Shown here in pieces: positions 50,839 through 60,696 of a stretch of DNA of 64,000 nt; within the stretch, counting starts at the first letter, position 1, and the number at the start of each line of letters is the position of its first letter. The notes beneath the pieces are model-generated. The model saw only the letters and a list, made by a program, of their open reading frames with translations. It made no database searches and was not told where the DNA came from. This DNA comes from Marinobacter nauticus. GTDB taxonomy: Bacteria; Pseudomonadota; Gammaproteobacteria; Enterobacterales; Shewanellaceae. The stretch spans positions 248,001-312,000 of the forward strand of contig NZ_JAHVJZ010000004.1 in NCBI RefSeq assembly GCF_019801015.1. Reading direction: 5' to 3'. The translations under genes and the position numbers were made by a program.

Positions 50839-51123
50839 ATGTGGAAAGCCCTAATGATGGCGCTGGCCATCATGATGACGCCACTGGTTGTCTGGAGCGC
50901 GGAAATCCCGCAGGAAGTGGAACAAGCGTCCCCCGTCAACATCAACACCGCGGAGGCTGAAATCCTGGCCGACGCATTAACCGGTATCGGTTTACAGAAG
51001 GCGCAAGCCATCGTGGACTACCGGAATGAGCATGGCCCCTTCCAAACGAAGGATGACCTGCTCAAGGTGCCTGGCATCGGTAAGCAATTACTGACCAGGA
51101 ACCTGGATCGCATTGGGCTGTAG
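50839..51123 (+). CDS. ComEA-type helix-hairpin-helix DNA-binding protein
   Basis: A 94-residue exported protein with a signal peptide (MWKALMMALAIMMTPLVVWSA) and a pair of helix-hairpin-helix motifs (VNINTAEAEILADALTGIGL and DDLLKVPGIGKQLLTRNLDRIG). Small periplasmic ComEA proteins bind incoming DNA during transformation, though in many gammaproteobacteria the gene is present without proven competence. AAGGAGG lies five bases before the ATG. Confidence 0.9.
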   Translation: MWKALMMALAIMMTPLVVWSAEIPQEVEQASPVNINTAEAEILADALTGIGLQKAQAIVDYRNEHGPFQTKDDLLKVPGIGKQLLTRNLDRIGL

Positions 51124-51130
51124 CGATTCC

Positions 51131-51156
51131 TTGGGGTGGGCGGATGCCCACCCCAA
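51131..51156. terminator. Strong hairpin after the comEA-like gene
   Basis: A perfect 11-bp stem, TTGGGGTGGGC/GCCCACCCCAA, with a GGAT loop and no T-run. It could be a Rho-independent-like attenuator or an mRNA 3'-end stabiliser. Confidence 0.5.
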
Positions 51157-51235
51157 GCCACTGGAAGGCAACATCACTCAGGGATTTTGTTTGTTGAACC
51201 AGTTGGAGGGGCCACCCTCTCATCGGAGACCCTAG

Positions 51236-52132
51236 ATGAAGTCACTGATTCAGAAAGCCGTTATTCCCGTTGCAGGCTTGGGGACACGCATGCTCCCTGC
51301 CACCAAAGCCATTCCCAAAGAGATGCTTCCCGTCGTTGATAAACCCTTAATCCAATACGTAGTCAACGAAACCATCGCCGCCGGCATCAAAGAGATCGTG
51401 CTGGTGACCCACGCCAGTAAAAACTCCATAGAAAACCACTTCGATACCTCATTCGAGCTGGAAGCGACCCTGGAAAAGCGGGTGAAACGCCAGCTGCTGG
51501 CCGAGGTGCAATCCATCTGCCCTGCGGACGTCACCGTGATGAGCGTCCGCCAGCCGGTGGCCAAGGGACTCGGCCACGCCATCTGGTGTGCCCGGCCGCT
51601 GGTCGGCGATGCCCCGTTTGCGGTGGTGCTGCCGGATGTGCTGTTGGATGAGTCGAGCTGCGATCTCAGCCGCGACAATCTGGCCGCCATGGTTAACCAG
51701 TTTGACCAGACCCGGGCCAGCCAGATCATGGTGGAGCCGGTGCCGATGGAGAAGATCTCCAGCTACGGTGTGGTGGACATCAATGGCCATGCCATCGGCC
51801 CGGGTGACAGTGCCCCAATCCAGCGCATGGTAGAAAAACCCGCTCAGAACGAAGCCCCTTCCAATCTGGCTGTGGTCGGGCGCTATGTGCTGACGGAAAG
51901 CATCTGGCCCCTGCTGGAGCGCACCGGCCCGGGCGCGGGTGGCGAAGTGCAGTTAACCGACGCCATTGAACAGCTGCTGCTCAATGAGCCGGTGCACGCG
52001 TTTGCCATGCAGGGACGCAGCCATGACTGCGGATGCAAGCTGGGCTATCTCAGAGCCAATGTGGAGTACGCCCTGAGGCATGCGGAGCTGGGTGAGCCGC
52101 TGAAAGCCCACCTTAAACAGCTTATTGGCTGA
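51236..52132 (+). CDS. galU: UTP-glucose-1-phosphate uridylyltransferase
   Basis: A 298-residue nucleotidyltransferase making UDP-glucose for envelope polysaccharides and galactose use. The start [20 protein letters not shown] (nucleotide-binding loop), [16 protein letters not shown], the LPDVLLD metal region and the VEKP...[12 protein letters not shown] stretch are diagnostic. GGAG lies seven bases before the ATG. Length agrees with E. coli GalU (302). Confidence 0.96.
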   Translation: MKSLIQKAVIPVAGLGTRMLPATKAIPKEMLPVVDKPLIQYVVNETIAAGIKEIVLVTHASKNSIENHFDTSFELEATLEKRVKRQLLAEVQSICPADVTVMSVRQPVAKGLGHAIWCARPLVGDAPFAVVLPDVLLDESSCDLSRDNLAAMVNQFDQTRASQIMVEPVPMEKISSYGVVDINGHAIGPGDSAPIQRMVEKPAQNEAPSNLAVVGRYVLTESIWPLLERTGPGAGGEVQLTDAIEQLLLNEPVHAFAMQGRSHDCGCKLGYLRANVEYALRHAELGEPLKAHLKQLIG

Positions 52133-52304
52133 ATAAAGGTCATCCGAAAAAGGGGATCTGGGTCGCGATTTTGGTTCGGATCCCGCTTCAAAATGCAGTA
52201 AAGTTGACTGGCTTTGCGGTCGCCCTATTCTGGGTATCGGTGGCCTATCCACCCTGCCCTGGGCCAAGGCCAATTCATCGACTGACTACAGCAGACTGAC
52301 CACT

Positions 52305-52724
52305 ATGTTCGGAAAAAAAACCAAAACAAGCGGCTCCGGCCTGACCTACATCTCGGCAGATTGCCGTCTTAAGGGAGACCTGGTGCTGGAGAGCGACTGC
52401 ATGGTCGACGGTGCCATCGAAGGCACCGTCACCGCCAAAGGCAGCGTGATCATTGAGCAACAAGGTCGGATTGAGGGTGAGCTGAAAGCCACCGAAGTCC
52501 GTGTCTCCGGCCAATTCAAGGGCAAACTCAAGTGCAGCAAGCTGTCCATCACCGCCAACGGCATGGTGGATGGCGAAGTGCTTTCTGAGAAGATTGAGAT
52601 TTTCGAAGGCGGCCAGTTTATCGGCACCCGCCTGAAGGAAGAAGTGCTCCGCCTGGACAAGCCCAAGGCCGACACAGACGAGCAGGCTGAAGAGCCAGTG
52701 CTCGCCGAGGTGAAAAACGGCTGA
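52305..52724 (+). CDS. Bactofilin
   Basis: A 139-residue polymer-forming cytoskeletal protein. After a short basic N-terminus (MFGKKTKTSGSG), the body is a right-handed beta-helix with regular hydrophobic repeats (LKGDLVLESDCMVDGAIEGT, GRIEGELKATEVRVSGQFKG) and a charged tail. Bactofilins form membrane-associated filaments affecting shape or polar organisation. It lies 18 bp before the DUF2982 gene. Confidence 0.92.
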   Translation: MFGKKTKTSGSGLTYISADCRLKGDLVLESDCMVDGAIEGTVTAKGSVIIEQQGRIEGELKATEVRVSGQFKGKLKCSKLSITANGMVDGEVLSEKIEIFEGGQFIGTRLKEEVLRLDKPKADTDEQAEEPVLAEVKNG

Positions 52725-52742
52725 TTCAGCTACTCTGATCAC

Positions 52743-53420
52743 ATGGATGTGATCACCATTGCCCCGCTATCCCGCCGAAATCGCCTGACGCTGTCGCTGC
52801 TGTCCGGCGTGCTTGCTTTGCTGTTCCTGATCGCCCTGGCCAATGGGCTGTCCCTGCTCTGGCTTCTGCCACTGGCGTTACTGACCCTGGTCAGCGGCGT
52901 GATGGCCATTGGCAAGCGGATGGAGCCGGCGGTTACCCTCCGCCTCGACGCCAGCGGACTGAGCTATCACCACCGACGGGGCCAGTATCGGCTGCCCTGG
53001 ACACAACTGCTTCGCATCGACCAGCCCTTCGCCCCCAATCAACCGGACCAACCCCTCGATTACGTCGGGATACGCCTGCGGGAACCCGCACAGTTTTATC
53101 ACAGCATCCCGCCAAGGCTGGCCCTGGCGTTGCTGAAGGAGGAGCGGCCCCTCTCCGCACTGGCCGAGCCCGGATGCGCCAACGGGCAGTGTCAGACGCT
53201 GTTGCCCGAAGAGGATACGGTGCCGGACAAATCCTTAACCGGTGTTCGCGCCGCCTACGCCGTGCACCAACTCAAACTTCGGCAGCAACTGGGCTATGAC
53301 CTCTATCTGCACCAGAGCTGCCTGGACCGGGCACCCGACGAATTTATTGCCCTCGTTCGGACCTATCGCGAGCGGCAGTTGGGTCCTTCGGTGGGCTCCA
53401 CCACAGCGACAGCAGAATAA
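52743..53420 (+). CDS. DUF2982 membrane protein
   Basis: A 225-residue protein with two adjacent membrane segments (LSLLSGVLALLFLIALANGL and LLWLLPLALLTLVSGVMAI), followed by a PH-like soluble region (LRLDASGLSYHHRRGQYRLP). DUF2982 is found in Shewanella, Vibrio and relatives and has no known function. Its last 77 bp overlap the convergent transporter gene. Confidence 0.8.
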   Translation: MDVITIAPLSRRNRLTLSLLSGVLALLFLIALANGLSLLWLLPLALLTLVSGVMAIGKRMEPAVTLRLDASGLSYHHRRGQYRLPWTQLLRIDQPFAPNQPDQPLDYVGIRLREPAQFYHSIPPRLALALLKEERPLSALAEPGCANGQCQTLLPEEDTVPDKSLTGVRAAYAVHQLKLRQQLGYDLYLHQSCLDRAPDEFIALVRTYRERQLGPSVGSTTATAE

Positions 53421-54210
53421 CGCCGCCTCCGATCAGCAGCCGAAGCAGGTCTGCATCCTGTTGCCACAGCAGCAGATTCACAATGATGCCCGCCGGAATC
53501 AACACGTTGTTCATCACCGCCAGTCGCGCCGCAGAAACCCGGGTCGCCCCGAGGTTCCAGAGGAAATAGCCCAGCCCGGATGCCCCCAGACCCAGCCACA
53601 CCAGAATCCCCCACTGCACCGGGGACTGAGGCAGGCGGTCGAGATTGCCAAATGCCATCAACGCCAAAGTGGCAAAAGCCAAGGCCCCGACAAAGAACCA
53701 GCCAAACGCCTGGTGGCGGGGCACTTCGTGGCTGAGAGAGCGATACGCTACCTGGCCAAAGGCGAAGCAGAGATTCGCGCATTGCACCAGCGCAAAGCCG
53801 TACCAGAGTCCGGGTTCGAGGGGCTGATAGCGGATCAGTGCCGCCCCCGCCACGGCCACCAGTGCCGGCCAGAGGGCACGGGGGCGAAAGCGCCCCAGTC
53901 TCGCGTCTTCCAGCACCATCACCCAGATGGGGGTCATGATGGTGAACAGCAGCACCTCAGGGACCGACAGGTAGGCAAAAGCGTGATAGAGCAAGGTAAA
54001 CATCAGGCCCAACTGGATGGCACCAATCGCCATCAGCCGCCCCGCCAGGCCTTTGCTGACCTGTCGTGATAACAGCGGCAGGAACAGCAGCGTCGCCAGC
54101 AGCATTCGGGACCAAACGGCAAAGTAAGCGTCCACTTTGCCGGCGATGTAGACATCAATCAGAGAGAAGGAAAAGGCCCAGATAAGGGTCACGACCCACA
54201 ACAGAATCAT
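53344..54210 (-). CDS. EamA-family (DMT) drug/metabolite transporter
   Basis: A 288-residue inner-membrane protein with ten predicted helices in two EamA repeats (WAFSFSLIDVYIAGKVDAYF near the start and WLGLGASGLGYFLWNLGATR in the second). DMT exporters of this type move amino acids or other metabolites. It converges on and overlaps the DUF2982 gene by 77 bp. The substrate is unknown. Confidence 0.85.
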   Translation of the reverse strand: MILLWVVTLIWAFSFSLIDVYIAGKVDAYFAVWSRMLLATLLFLPLLSRQVSKGLAGRLMAIGAIQLGLMFTLLYHAFAYLSVPEVLLFTIMTPIWVMVLEDARLGRFRPRALWPALVAVAGAALIRYQPLEPGLWYGFALVQCANLCFAFGQVAYRSLSHEVPRHQAFGWFFVGALAFATLALMAFGNLDRLPQSPVQWGILVWLGLGASGLGYFLWNLGATRVSAARLAVMNNVLIPAGIIVNLLLWQQDADLLRLLIGGGVILLSLWWSPPKDPTAARDRSERGQ

Positions 54211-54220
54211 GCAGAGTGTC

Positions 54221-54334
54221 TCAGGATTTGATCGCCAGCCAGAGCCGGCCAGGGTATTCGTGCAGGGCCCGCTGGCTGGCCAGCGGGACAGGCAGCAACA
54301 GGGCCGTAATCGCCTTTTTCAGCCAAAACCCCAT
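54221..54334 (-). pseudogene. Short open frame, possible N-terminal remnant of a YdcF/SanA-type protein
   Basis: A 37-codon frame begins at ATG 54334, sharing a base with the ROK kinase stop (TGATG). It starts MGFWLKKAITALLLPVPLAS, resembling the membrane anchor of ElyC/SanA/YdcF (DUF218) proteins, but ends after 37 codons. It is probably a truncated remnant coupled to the kinase gene, or a small membrane protein. Weakly supported. Confidence 0.35.
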
Positions 54335-55254
54335 CAGCGTCCCCACAACCAGGCGGCACCGCGCACTCCGGAGGCATCACCATGCAGGTTTTGGAGCACC
54401 GGAGTGGCGCATTCACCACCGACCGTGAAGGCCGGCAACCGCTGCGGCAATGCCTGGTAGAGGCGCGCCACATTGGACATGCCGCCCCCCAGCACAATGC
54501 AGTCCGGGTCCAGCAGGTTGATCACATGCGCCAGAGCACGGGTCAGCTGACTCAGATAGGCCTCAAAGACGGTTTCCGCTTCCGGCTCACCCGCATCCAC
54601 ACGGGCCAGAATGTCCGGTCCACTCAGGGTGGTGCCGGTGTGCTGAAGGTATTGCCGGGCCAGGTTGGTGCCGGACACAAAGGTCTCAATGCAGCCGTTG
54701 CGGCCACAAAAACAGTCCGGTCCCGGGAACTCCGCCGCGGTCATCCACGGCAAGGGGTTATGTCCCCACTCACCGGCTATGCCATTGGGCCCGGCATGGA
54801 TACGACCATCGACGGCAATGCCCGCACCGCATCCGGTACCCAGAATCACGCCAAACACGGTGCGATAGCCAACCGCAGCTCCGTCCGTCGCTTCCGAGAT
54901 GGCGAAACAGTTGGCGTCATTGGCGGTGCGCACCGGGCGCCCCAGCAACTGACTCAGGTCCTGCTCCAGTGGCTGCCCGTTCAGGCAGATGGAGTTGGCT
55001 CCTTTTACCCGCTGGGTCCGTGCAGAGACCACGCCGGGAATGCCGACACCAACGGTGCCAGCCTGGCCAAGCTCACGCTCGCAGCGGGACACCAGCTCCG
55101 CAATCGCTTCCACGGTGGCCCGATAGTTCGCTTTCGGCGTGGGGATGCGCTGCTGCCAGCGCACCTCGCCGTCCTGATTCAGGGCAATCAATTCGATTTT
55201 CGTGCCACCCAGATCCACACCAAGGCGCAAAGGCGGCAGCGACAGGTCGCTCAT
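54334..55254 (-). CDS. ROK-family sugar kinase (Mak/NagK-like)
   Basis: A ROK kinase of about 306 residues. It shows the phosphate motif GVDLGGTKIELIAL near the start, GTGCGAGI, and the ROK zinc signature GEWGHNPL...CFCGRNGCIE. Members phosphorylate fructose, mannose, glucose or N-acetylglucosamine. The start is uncertain: ATG 55254 (MSDLSLPPLRLGVD) is the closest to the conserved fold, with alternatives at 55263 and 55287. It is downstream of glmM on the same strand but separated by a terminator. Confidence 0.87.
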   Translation of the reverse strand: MSDLSLPPLRLGVDLGGTKIELIALNQDGEVRWQQRIPTPKANYRATVEAIAELVSRCERELGQAGTVGVGIPGVVSARTQRVKGANSICLNGQPLEQDLSQLLGRPVRTANDANCFAISEATDGAAVGYRTVFGVILGTGCGAGIAVDGRIHAGPNGIAGEWGHNPLPWMTAAEFPGPDCFCGRNGCIETFVSGTNLARQYLQHTGTTLSGPDILARVDAGEPEAETVFEAYLSQLTRALAHVINLLDPDCIVLGGGMSNVARLYQALPQRLPAFTVGGECATPVLQNLHGDASGVRGAAWLWGR

Positions 55255-55334
55255 CGAAGGCATCCATTTAATAGTCAATTCAGTCATGGTACCGGCGGAC
55301 TGAATCCGCGTCATCTGTGGCACCAAAACGGCAA

Positions 55335-55358
55335 AAGGCCCGCTTGGGAGCGGGCCTT
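55335..55358 (-). terminator. Intrinsic terminator after glmM
   Basis: Leftward stem AAGGCCCGCT/AGCGGGCCTT with a four-base loop, followed by TTTT. It separates glmM from the ROK kinase gene. Confidence 0.88.
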
Positions 55359-55373
55359 AACATTATGACGGGT

Positions 55374-56714
55374 TTACTGTGCGTCAGCGGCCTTAACGGC
55401 ATCCGCAATGCGTTGCGCCAGCACCATCACATCCAGGCTGCTGTCGCCTTCCACCATCACGCGGATCAACGGTTCAGTACCGGATTTGCGCAGCAACACC
55501 CGACCCTTATCGCCCATCTCCGCTTCCACCGCCGCCACGGACGCCAGGACATCGGCATCTTCCAAAGGCGCGCCTTTGCCACTGAACCGAACGTTGACCA
55601 GCACCTGGGGCAGCTTGGTCATGCCGGAGCGGGCTTCCGCCAGGCTTTGTTTCAGGAAGCGCAGTGCGTTAAGAACCTGCAGCGCCGCAATGATGCCGTC
55701 GCCGGTGGTGTGATGCTTCAGGCTCAGAATGTGGCCGGAGTTTTCACCGCCCAGCAGCCAGCCCTTTTCTTTGAGCAGTTCCACCACGTAGCGGTCACCC
55801 ACTTTGGAGCGGGCGAACGGTATGTTCAGGGCTTTGAGTGCCAGTTCCAGGCCCAGGTTGGCCATCTGAGTGCCCACCACGCCGCCGTCCATCTGGCCGG
55901 TTGCCTGCCAGTGGCGCGCGATGATGTAGAGGATCTCATCCCCATCCACCACCGCGCCGGTGTGGTCCACCATCATCACGCGGTCACCGTCACCGTCAAA
56001 GGCGATGCCCATGTCCGCGCCGGTCGCCAGCACTTTTTCCACCAGCATATCCAGGTGGGTAGCGCCGCACTGGTCATTGATGTTGGTGCCGTTGGGCTTA
56101 TCACCAATCACGGTGATATCCGCACCCAGTTCGCGGAACACCGACGGCGCAATGTGGTAAGTCGCACCGTGGGCGCAATCCAGCACAATGTGCAGCCCTT
56201 CCAGGCTGGCGCCATGGTCGAAGGTGCTTTTGCAGAATTCGATGTAACGACCGGCCGCATCGTCGATGCGACGTACTTTGCCCAGACGGGCGGACTCGAC
56301 ACAGCCCATCGGCGCGTCCAGAGCGGCTTCGATCGCCAGTTCGATCTCGTCGGTCAGCTTGGTGCCGCTGTTGGAGAAGAACTTGATGCCGTTGTCGTAG
56401 TAAGGATTGTGGGAGGCACTGATCACCACACCAGCATCGGCGCGGAAGGTCTGCGCCAGGTAAGCGATGGCCGGCGTCGGCAGCGGGCCGGTCAGGGCCA
56501 CGTTCACGCCCGCGGCAATCAGGCCGGATTCGATGGCGGACTCGAACAGATAGCCGGAGATGCGGGTGTCTTTGCCAATGATCACTTCCCGGGTGCCTTC
56601 GGCGGCCATCACCTGGCCGGCGGCGTAACCCAGCTTCAGGGCAAACTCAGGGATAATCGGGTATTGACCGACGAGGCCACGAACCCCATCGGTACCAAAA
56701 TATTTTCGAGACAT
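55374..56714 (-). CDS. glmM: Phosphoglucosamine mutase
   Basis: A 446-residue enzyme converting glucosamine-6-phosphate to glucosamine-1-phosphate for peptidoglycan and LPS. It begins [11 protein letters not shown], has the phosphoserine loop [13 protein letters not shown] (Ser near 102), the metal loop AFDGDGDRV and the substrate loop GGENSGH, and the phosphate-binding [15 protein letters not shown]. The ATG at 56714 has AAGGA eight bases upstream. It is not next to folP and ftsH as in E. coli. Confidence 0.97.
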   Translation of the reverse strand: MSRKYFGTDGVRGLVGQYPIIPEFALKLGYAAGQVMAAEGTREVIIGKDTRISGYLFESAIESGLIAAGVNVALTGPLPTPAIAYLAQTFRADAGVVISASHNPYYDNGIKFFSNSGTKLTDEIELAIEAALDAPMGCVESARLGKVRRIDDAAGRYIEFCKSTFDHGASLEGLHIVLDCAHGATYHIAPSVFRELGADITVIGDKPNGTNINDQCGATHLDMLVEKVLATGADMGIAFDGDGDRVMMVDHTGAVVDGDEILYIIARHWQATGQMDGGVVGTQMANLGLELALKALNIPFARSKVGDRYVVELLKEKGWLLGGENSGHILSLKHHTTGDGIIAALQVLNALRFLKQSLAEARSGMTKLPQVLVNVRFSGKGAPLEDADVLASVAAVEAEMGDKGRVLLRKSGTEPLIRVMVEGDSSLDVMVLAQRIADAVKAADAQ

Positions 56715-56903
56715 ATTCTCTATCCTTCCCACTGAAGCCAGGTTCAGCGGAAAGCTGTATGAACCAGTAAACCGGCTATTTTGCCACGTTGAGCTTTAAG
56801 CTCAACAACAGCAACCAGACCGGCTTAACGGGATGGCTGCCCCACAGGTTATTTCGACATGTTAACTCTATGACTTTAGGACAATTATCCGAAGCTGGGA
56901 AAC

Positions 56904-57890
56904 TCAACCCGAAACTTGAGCATGATCACGAAACCAGGCAGCGGCCCCCATCAATGCGGTGTCGCTTTTGAGGGCCAACTCCACCGGCACCGGCTCCAGA
57001 TAACCGGTCATCAGTCCTTTGTGGCCAAAGGCCTGGGTAAAGTCACTGTGCTGGAGGAAATCGGCGATGCGCGGCAGAATCCCCCCACCCAGGCACGCCC
57101 CACCCCGTGCACCCTGAGCCAGCACCATATCGGCGGTCACACTGCCCAGCCAGCGACAAAACTCCGCCAGGGTTTCCCGGGCCAGCAGATCGCCACCACT
57201 CTGGGCCGCTGCGGTGATCTCCGCCGGAGTGGTCAGCGGCGTCGGCAGGTTCAGCAGTTGCCCCATCGCCTGATACAGATTCACCAGGCCACGGCCGCAC
57301 AAAATCGTCTCCACAGACACATGAGGGAAGCGGCGACGGAGGATCTCCACCAGCGCTGCCTGACGCTCGTTGGTCGCCGCCAGACTGATGTGGCCGCCTT
57401 CGCAGGGAATGGCCATCCAGCCCCGTGACGTTGGGATGAGCGACGCCACGCCAAAGCCGGTGCCCGGCCCCAGGACCACACGGGGGGCACCCGGCATCGC
57501 CTCTCCGGGTTTCACGGTTTGACGCTGACTTTCCGGCAGCTGGGGAATGCTGTAGGCATAGGCGACAAAATCGTTGATCACCGCCAGTTGCGGCAGGCCC
57601 AGATTGGCTTTCAGTTCACTGAGGTTGGCGTACCACCCCAGGTTGGTCAGCGCGATGCGATCGTTCGCCACCGGCCCGGCCACCGCCAGGCAGGCCCCGG
57701 CGAGTTCGGGCTCTCCCTCCAGGGTGGTCAGGTAGTGCTTTACGACGGTCTCCAGAGAGGGGAAGTCGGCACTGGGGAAATGGCGTGCCTGCTCAACGGC
57801 AATGCCCGATTCCGTGCAGTGCGCCAACGCGAAGCGGGCGTTGGTGCCGCCGATGTCCGCCACCAGCAGGGTCATTTGTTGTTTTTCCAT
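56904..57890 (-). CDS. glk: Glucokinase
   Basis: A 328-residue hexokinase-fold glucokinase of the proteobacterial type. Motifs are LLVADIGGTNARFAL, INDFVAYAYS, VVLGPGTGFGVA and PCEGGHISL. It phosphorylates free glucose released from maltose or maltodextrin. Divergent from a LacI-type regulator gene, near the GH13 and MFS genes, so it is likely part of a maltose regulon. Confidence 0.95.
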   Translation of the reverse strand: MEKQQMTLLVADIGGTNARFALAHCTESGIAVEQARHFPSADFPSLETVVKHYLTTLEGEPELAGACLAVAGPVANDRIALTNLGWYANLSELKANLGLPQLAVINDFVAYAYSIPQLPESQRQTVKPGEAMPGAPRVVLGPGTGFGVASLIPTSRGWMAIPCEGGHISLAATNERQAALVEILRRRFPHVSVETILCGRGLVNLYQAMGQLLNLPTPLTTPAEITAAAQSGGDLLARETLAEFCRWLGSVTADMVLAQGARGGACLGGGILPRIADFLQHSDFTQAFGHKGLMTGYLEPVPVELALKSDTALMGAAAWFRDHAQVSG

Positions 57891-57998
57891 CGTTCATTCT
57901 CTGCATCTTGGGCCGGATGTCCGGCAATGTTCAGCTCCGGTCGCATGGGGTATAGTGGCCCGGTATGCTCTTCGCTTGGATAACCACAACAACTCGTT

Positions 57999-59021
57999 AT
58001 GAAAGGCAAAGCGACCTCCTTTGATATCGCCCACCTTGCCGGCGTATCTCAGTCCACCGTCTCCCGAGCTCTGCGAAACAGTCCGCTGGTCAAAGCGGAA
58101 ACCATCGAGAAGGTGCAGCGCATTGCCCGGGAGCTGAACTACAAAGTGGACAAGCACGCCAGCAGTCTGCGCTCCCAGCAAAGCGCCACTCTGGCGCTGC
58201 TGCTGTTCGAAGACCCGACCACCGACGACTCGCTGATCAATCCGTTTTTTCTGTCGATGCTGGGCTCCATTACCCGGGCCTGTGCCCGACAGGGCTTTGA
58301 TTTGCTGGTCTCCTTTCAGCAGTTGTCTGACGACTGGCACGCTGACTATGAAGACAGCCACAAGGCCGACGGCATCATTTTGCTGGGCTATGGCGACGAC
58401 GTGGACTACCGCCCCAAACTGCGCCAGCTGGACCAGCAGGGCACGCGCTATGTGCGTTGGGGACCACAGTCACAAGGCCAGGGTCTGTCCGTTGGCTGCA
58501 ACAACCGCCAGGGCGGACAGGACGCCACAGAGCATCTCATCCGCCTGGACCGTCGCCGCATCGCCTTTATCGGCAACGCCTCCCACCATTACCCGGAGTT
58601 TTTTGCCCGTTATCAGGGCTACGTCCGGGCATTGATGGACGCCGGGCTCAGCATTGAGCCAGCCCTTCAACACGACGCCATTACCACCGAGCAGGCGGGC
58701 TTTGATGCCGTTAATGCCCTGCTCGACAAGGGCGTCGAGTTTGATGCCCTTTTCGCTGCCAGCGACCTGATCGCCGTTGGCGCGATGCAGGCCATTCAGT
58801 CCCGTGGGTTGAGCGTGCCGGACGACATCGCCGTAGTCGGCTTTGATGACATTCCGGTGGCCCGGTTTGCCTCCCCGCCACTGACCACAGTGCGCCAGGA
58901 CACCAATCTGGCCGGCGCGCAGCTGGTGGACAGCCTGGTGCGGCAGATCCGGGGCGAGGCCGTTACTTCGGTGACCATCCCCACCCTGCTGATCCCACGC
59001 CAGAGCTGCGGAGAGCGCTGA
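57999..59021 (+). CDS. LacI-family regulator, probable maltose/maltodextrin repressor
   Basis: A 340-residue regulator with the LacI headpiece (FDIAHLAGVSQSTVSRALRN) and hinge (SLRSQQSATLALLLFED), then a sugar-binding domain ending in the standard PDDIAVVGFDDIPVARFASP. It is divergent from glk by 108 bp and converges on the amylase gene (3 bp apart). Palindromes upstream of the maltose-type MFS gene (62289-62308 and 62369-62382) are candidate operators. The sugar effector is inferred from the neighbours. Confidence 0.9.
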   Translation: MKGKATSFDIAHLAGVSQSTVSRALRNSPLVKAETIEKVQRIARELNYKVDKHASSLRSQQSATLALLLFEDPTTDDSLINPFFLSMLGSITRACARQGFDLLVSFQQLSDDWHADYEDSHKADGIILLGYGDDVDYRPKLRQLDQQGTRYVRWGPQSQGQGLSVGCNNRQGGQDATEHLIRLDRRRIAFIGNASHHYPEFFARYQGYVRALMDAGLSIEPALQHDAITTEQAGFDAVNALLDKGVEFDALFAASDLIAVGAMQAIQSRGLSVPDDIAVVGFDDIPVARFASPPLTTVRQDTNLAGAQLVDSLVRQIRGEAVTSVTIPTLLIPRQSCGER

Positions 59022-59024
59022 ACC

Positions 59025-60686
59025 TCAGCGCTCGTCGGTCTTCCCGGCCATCAGCGGAGCCAGTGCCGCTTCCAGCGCGTCGTTGGCAATCGCCCCGTCG
59101 CGCAGGAACACTTTGACGCCGTGGGCCGGCACCTCAGTGTTGAGGCTGTCGCCAGCACTCAACACCACCTCCTGTCCGGTTAACGCCTCGGTCCACAGGC
59201 CCGGCTGCAGATAGCGCTGCTCCTCAACCCGGATAGCCTGATCGCCCTTATTGAGCATCACCAGGGCGGTTTGCGCTTCGCCATCCTGCTGGAATACCCG
59301 GTAGAAGATGGCCTGATCGCCCTCCAGAGTCAGAGTCAGCTGGAGCCCACGCTGCAGCGCCACGGAGCGTTTCCGCACCTGGGCAATCTGGCTGAGGCGG
59401 TCACGAATGGTGTGTTCACGGGCCTTGGCGATATTGGCGTTACCAAAGTAATTGCGGTTGCCGGCATGCTCCGCTTTGCCCCGCTCAAAACCCATCTCCG
59501 ACCCGTAGTAGATCACCGGGATCCCCCGGGCGGTAAACAGCCAGTTGTGGGCATCAATAAAGCCCTCATCCGAGGTGTTGATGCGGGGCATGTCGTGGTT
59601 GTCGTAAAAGGTGGTCAGCTCGTACGGATTGGCGTAAGCCCCATCCTGAAGGTGCAGCGTCGATGCCAGCACCTCAAAACCCGCACCCCGCTCAAAAATC
59701 TCACCCATGGCCGCTTTCATCGGGAAGTCCAGCACGCTCATGCCGCCATTCTCCGGCCGGGTGTACTGACCAATCACGTCCGCGTCGTAGTCATACACCT
59801 CACCGAACATAAAGAGGTCCGGGTGCTCCGCGCGGATGCGCTGGCTGAACACCGCCCAGGCAGAAGCGGGTACGTGTTTGACGGTGTCGATGCGGAACGC
59901 CACAGCGCCCTGCTCCAGCCACTGCAGATAGGCGCCGACAAAGTAGTCCATCACCTCCGGGTGCTCGACGTTCATGTCGGCCAGCTGCGCCAGATCCCGC
60001 TCGGTATTGAAGAACCGGTGCAGTGGCTCATTGTCCGGGTCCAGTTGCTGCGGCGGCAGGTTCTGGTGATCGGCCACCAGTCGCCCGTCCGCATCGTACA
60101 GTTTGCCAAAGTCCGGCTGAGGCTCCGGCATGGTATAGGCGGGCGAGCCATGATTGATCACCACATCCAGCACGCTCTTCAGCCCTTTATCCGCCATCGC
60201 CCTGGTAAAGTCGGCGTAGTCGAGTCCCTCTGACGGCAGGTGCTTATCGAGGCGGTAAAAGTTCACGCCCCAGTAGCCGTGGTAACCCGCCTTGCCGCGA
60301 TCCATCGCGAAGCCCTCACGACGGATGGGGTCGCCGCCGGTAAAGGCCTCAGCAGGGTTCTGGACAATGGGAGTCATCCAGACGGCGGTAAACCCCATAT
60401 CGGCAATGTAATCGGCGTTTTCCAGCACCCCTTTGAAGTCCCCACCGAGGTAGCCGACGTTGGCCACATCGCCGTTCTGCCAGACCAGCGGCTGGTCCCA
60501 GCCACTCTCTTCGGCATAGTTGTTGGCCGGGTCGCCATCCACAAAGCGGTCGGTGATCAGAAAGTAGATCGCCTCACTGGCGAAGGGGTGTGTGGTGCCG
60601 TAATAAGACGGCGCGGACGGTTCGGATGCCGCACAGCCACCAAGCAGGGCGGGCAGTAACAGCGCTACAGAACTCTTTCGGTTCAT
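59025..60686 (-). CDS. GH13 alpha-amylase lipoprotein
   Basis: A 553-residue family-13 glycoside hydrolase with a lipoprotein signal (VALLLPALLGGC, cysteine about residue 18). The catalytic residues are in AFRIDTVKHV (nucleophile Asp), LFMFGEVYDYD (Glu) and FYDNHDMPR (Asp), with VLDVVINHG as region I. It would hydrolyse maltodextrin or starch at the cell surface or in the periplasm. The start is ATG 60686, with GAGGAG eight bases upstream. It lies 10 bp after the MFS gene, forming a maltose operon. Confidence 0.93.
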   Translation of the reverse strand: MNRKSSVALLLPALLGGCAASEPSAPSYYGTTHPFASEAIYFLITDRFVDGDPANNYAEESGWDQPLVWQNGDVANVGYLGGDFKGVLENADYIADMGFTAVWMTPIVQNPAEAFTGGDPIRREGFAMDRGKAGYHGYWGVNFYRLDKHLPSEGLDYADFTRAMADKGLKSVLDVVINHGSPAYTMPEPQPDFGKLYDADGRLVADHQNLPPQQLDPDNEPLHRFFNTERDLAQLADMNVEHPEVMDYFVGAYLQWLEQGAVAFRIDTVKHVPASAWAVFSQRIRAEHPDLFMFGEVYDYDADVIGQYTRPENGGMSVLDFPMKAAMGEIFERGAGFEVLASTLHLQDGAYANPYELTTFYDNHDMPRINTSDEGFIDAHNWLFTARGIPVIYYGSEMGFERGKAEHAGNRNYFGNANIAKAREHTIRDRLSQIAQVRKRSVALQRGLQLTLTLEGDQAIFYRVFQQDGEAQTALVMLNKGDQAIRVEEQRYLQPGLWTEALTGQEVVLSAGDSLNTEVPAHGVKVFLRDGAIANDALEAALAPLMAGKTDER

Positions 60687-60696
60687 CCTACGCTCC

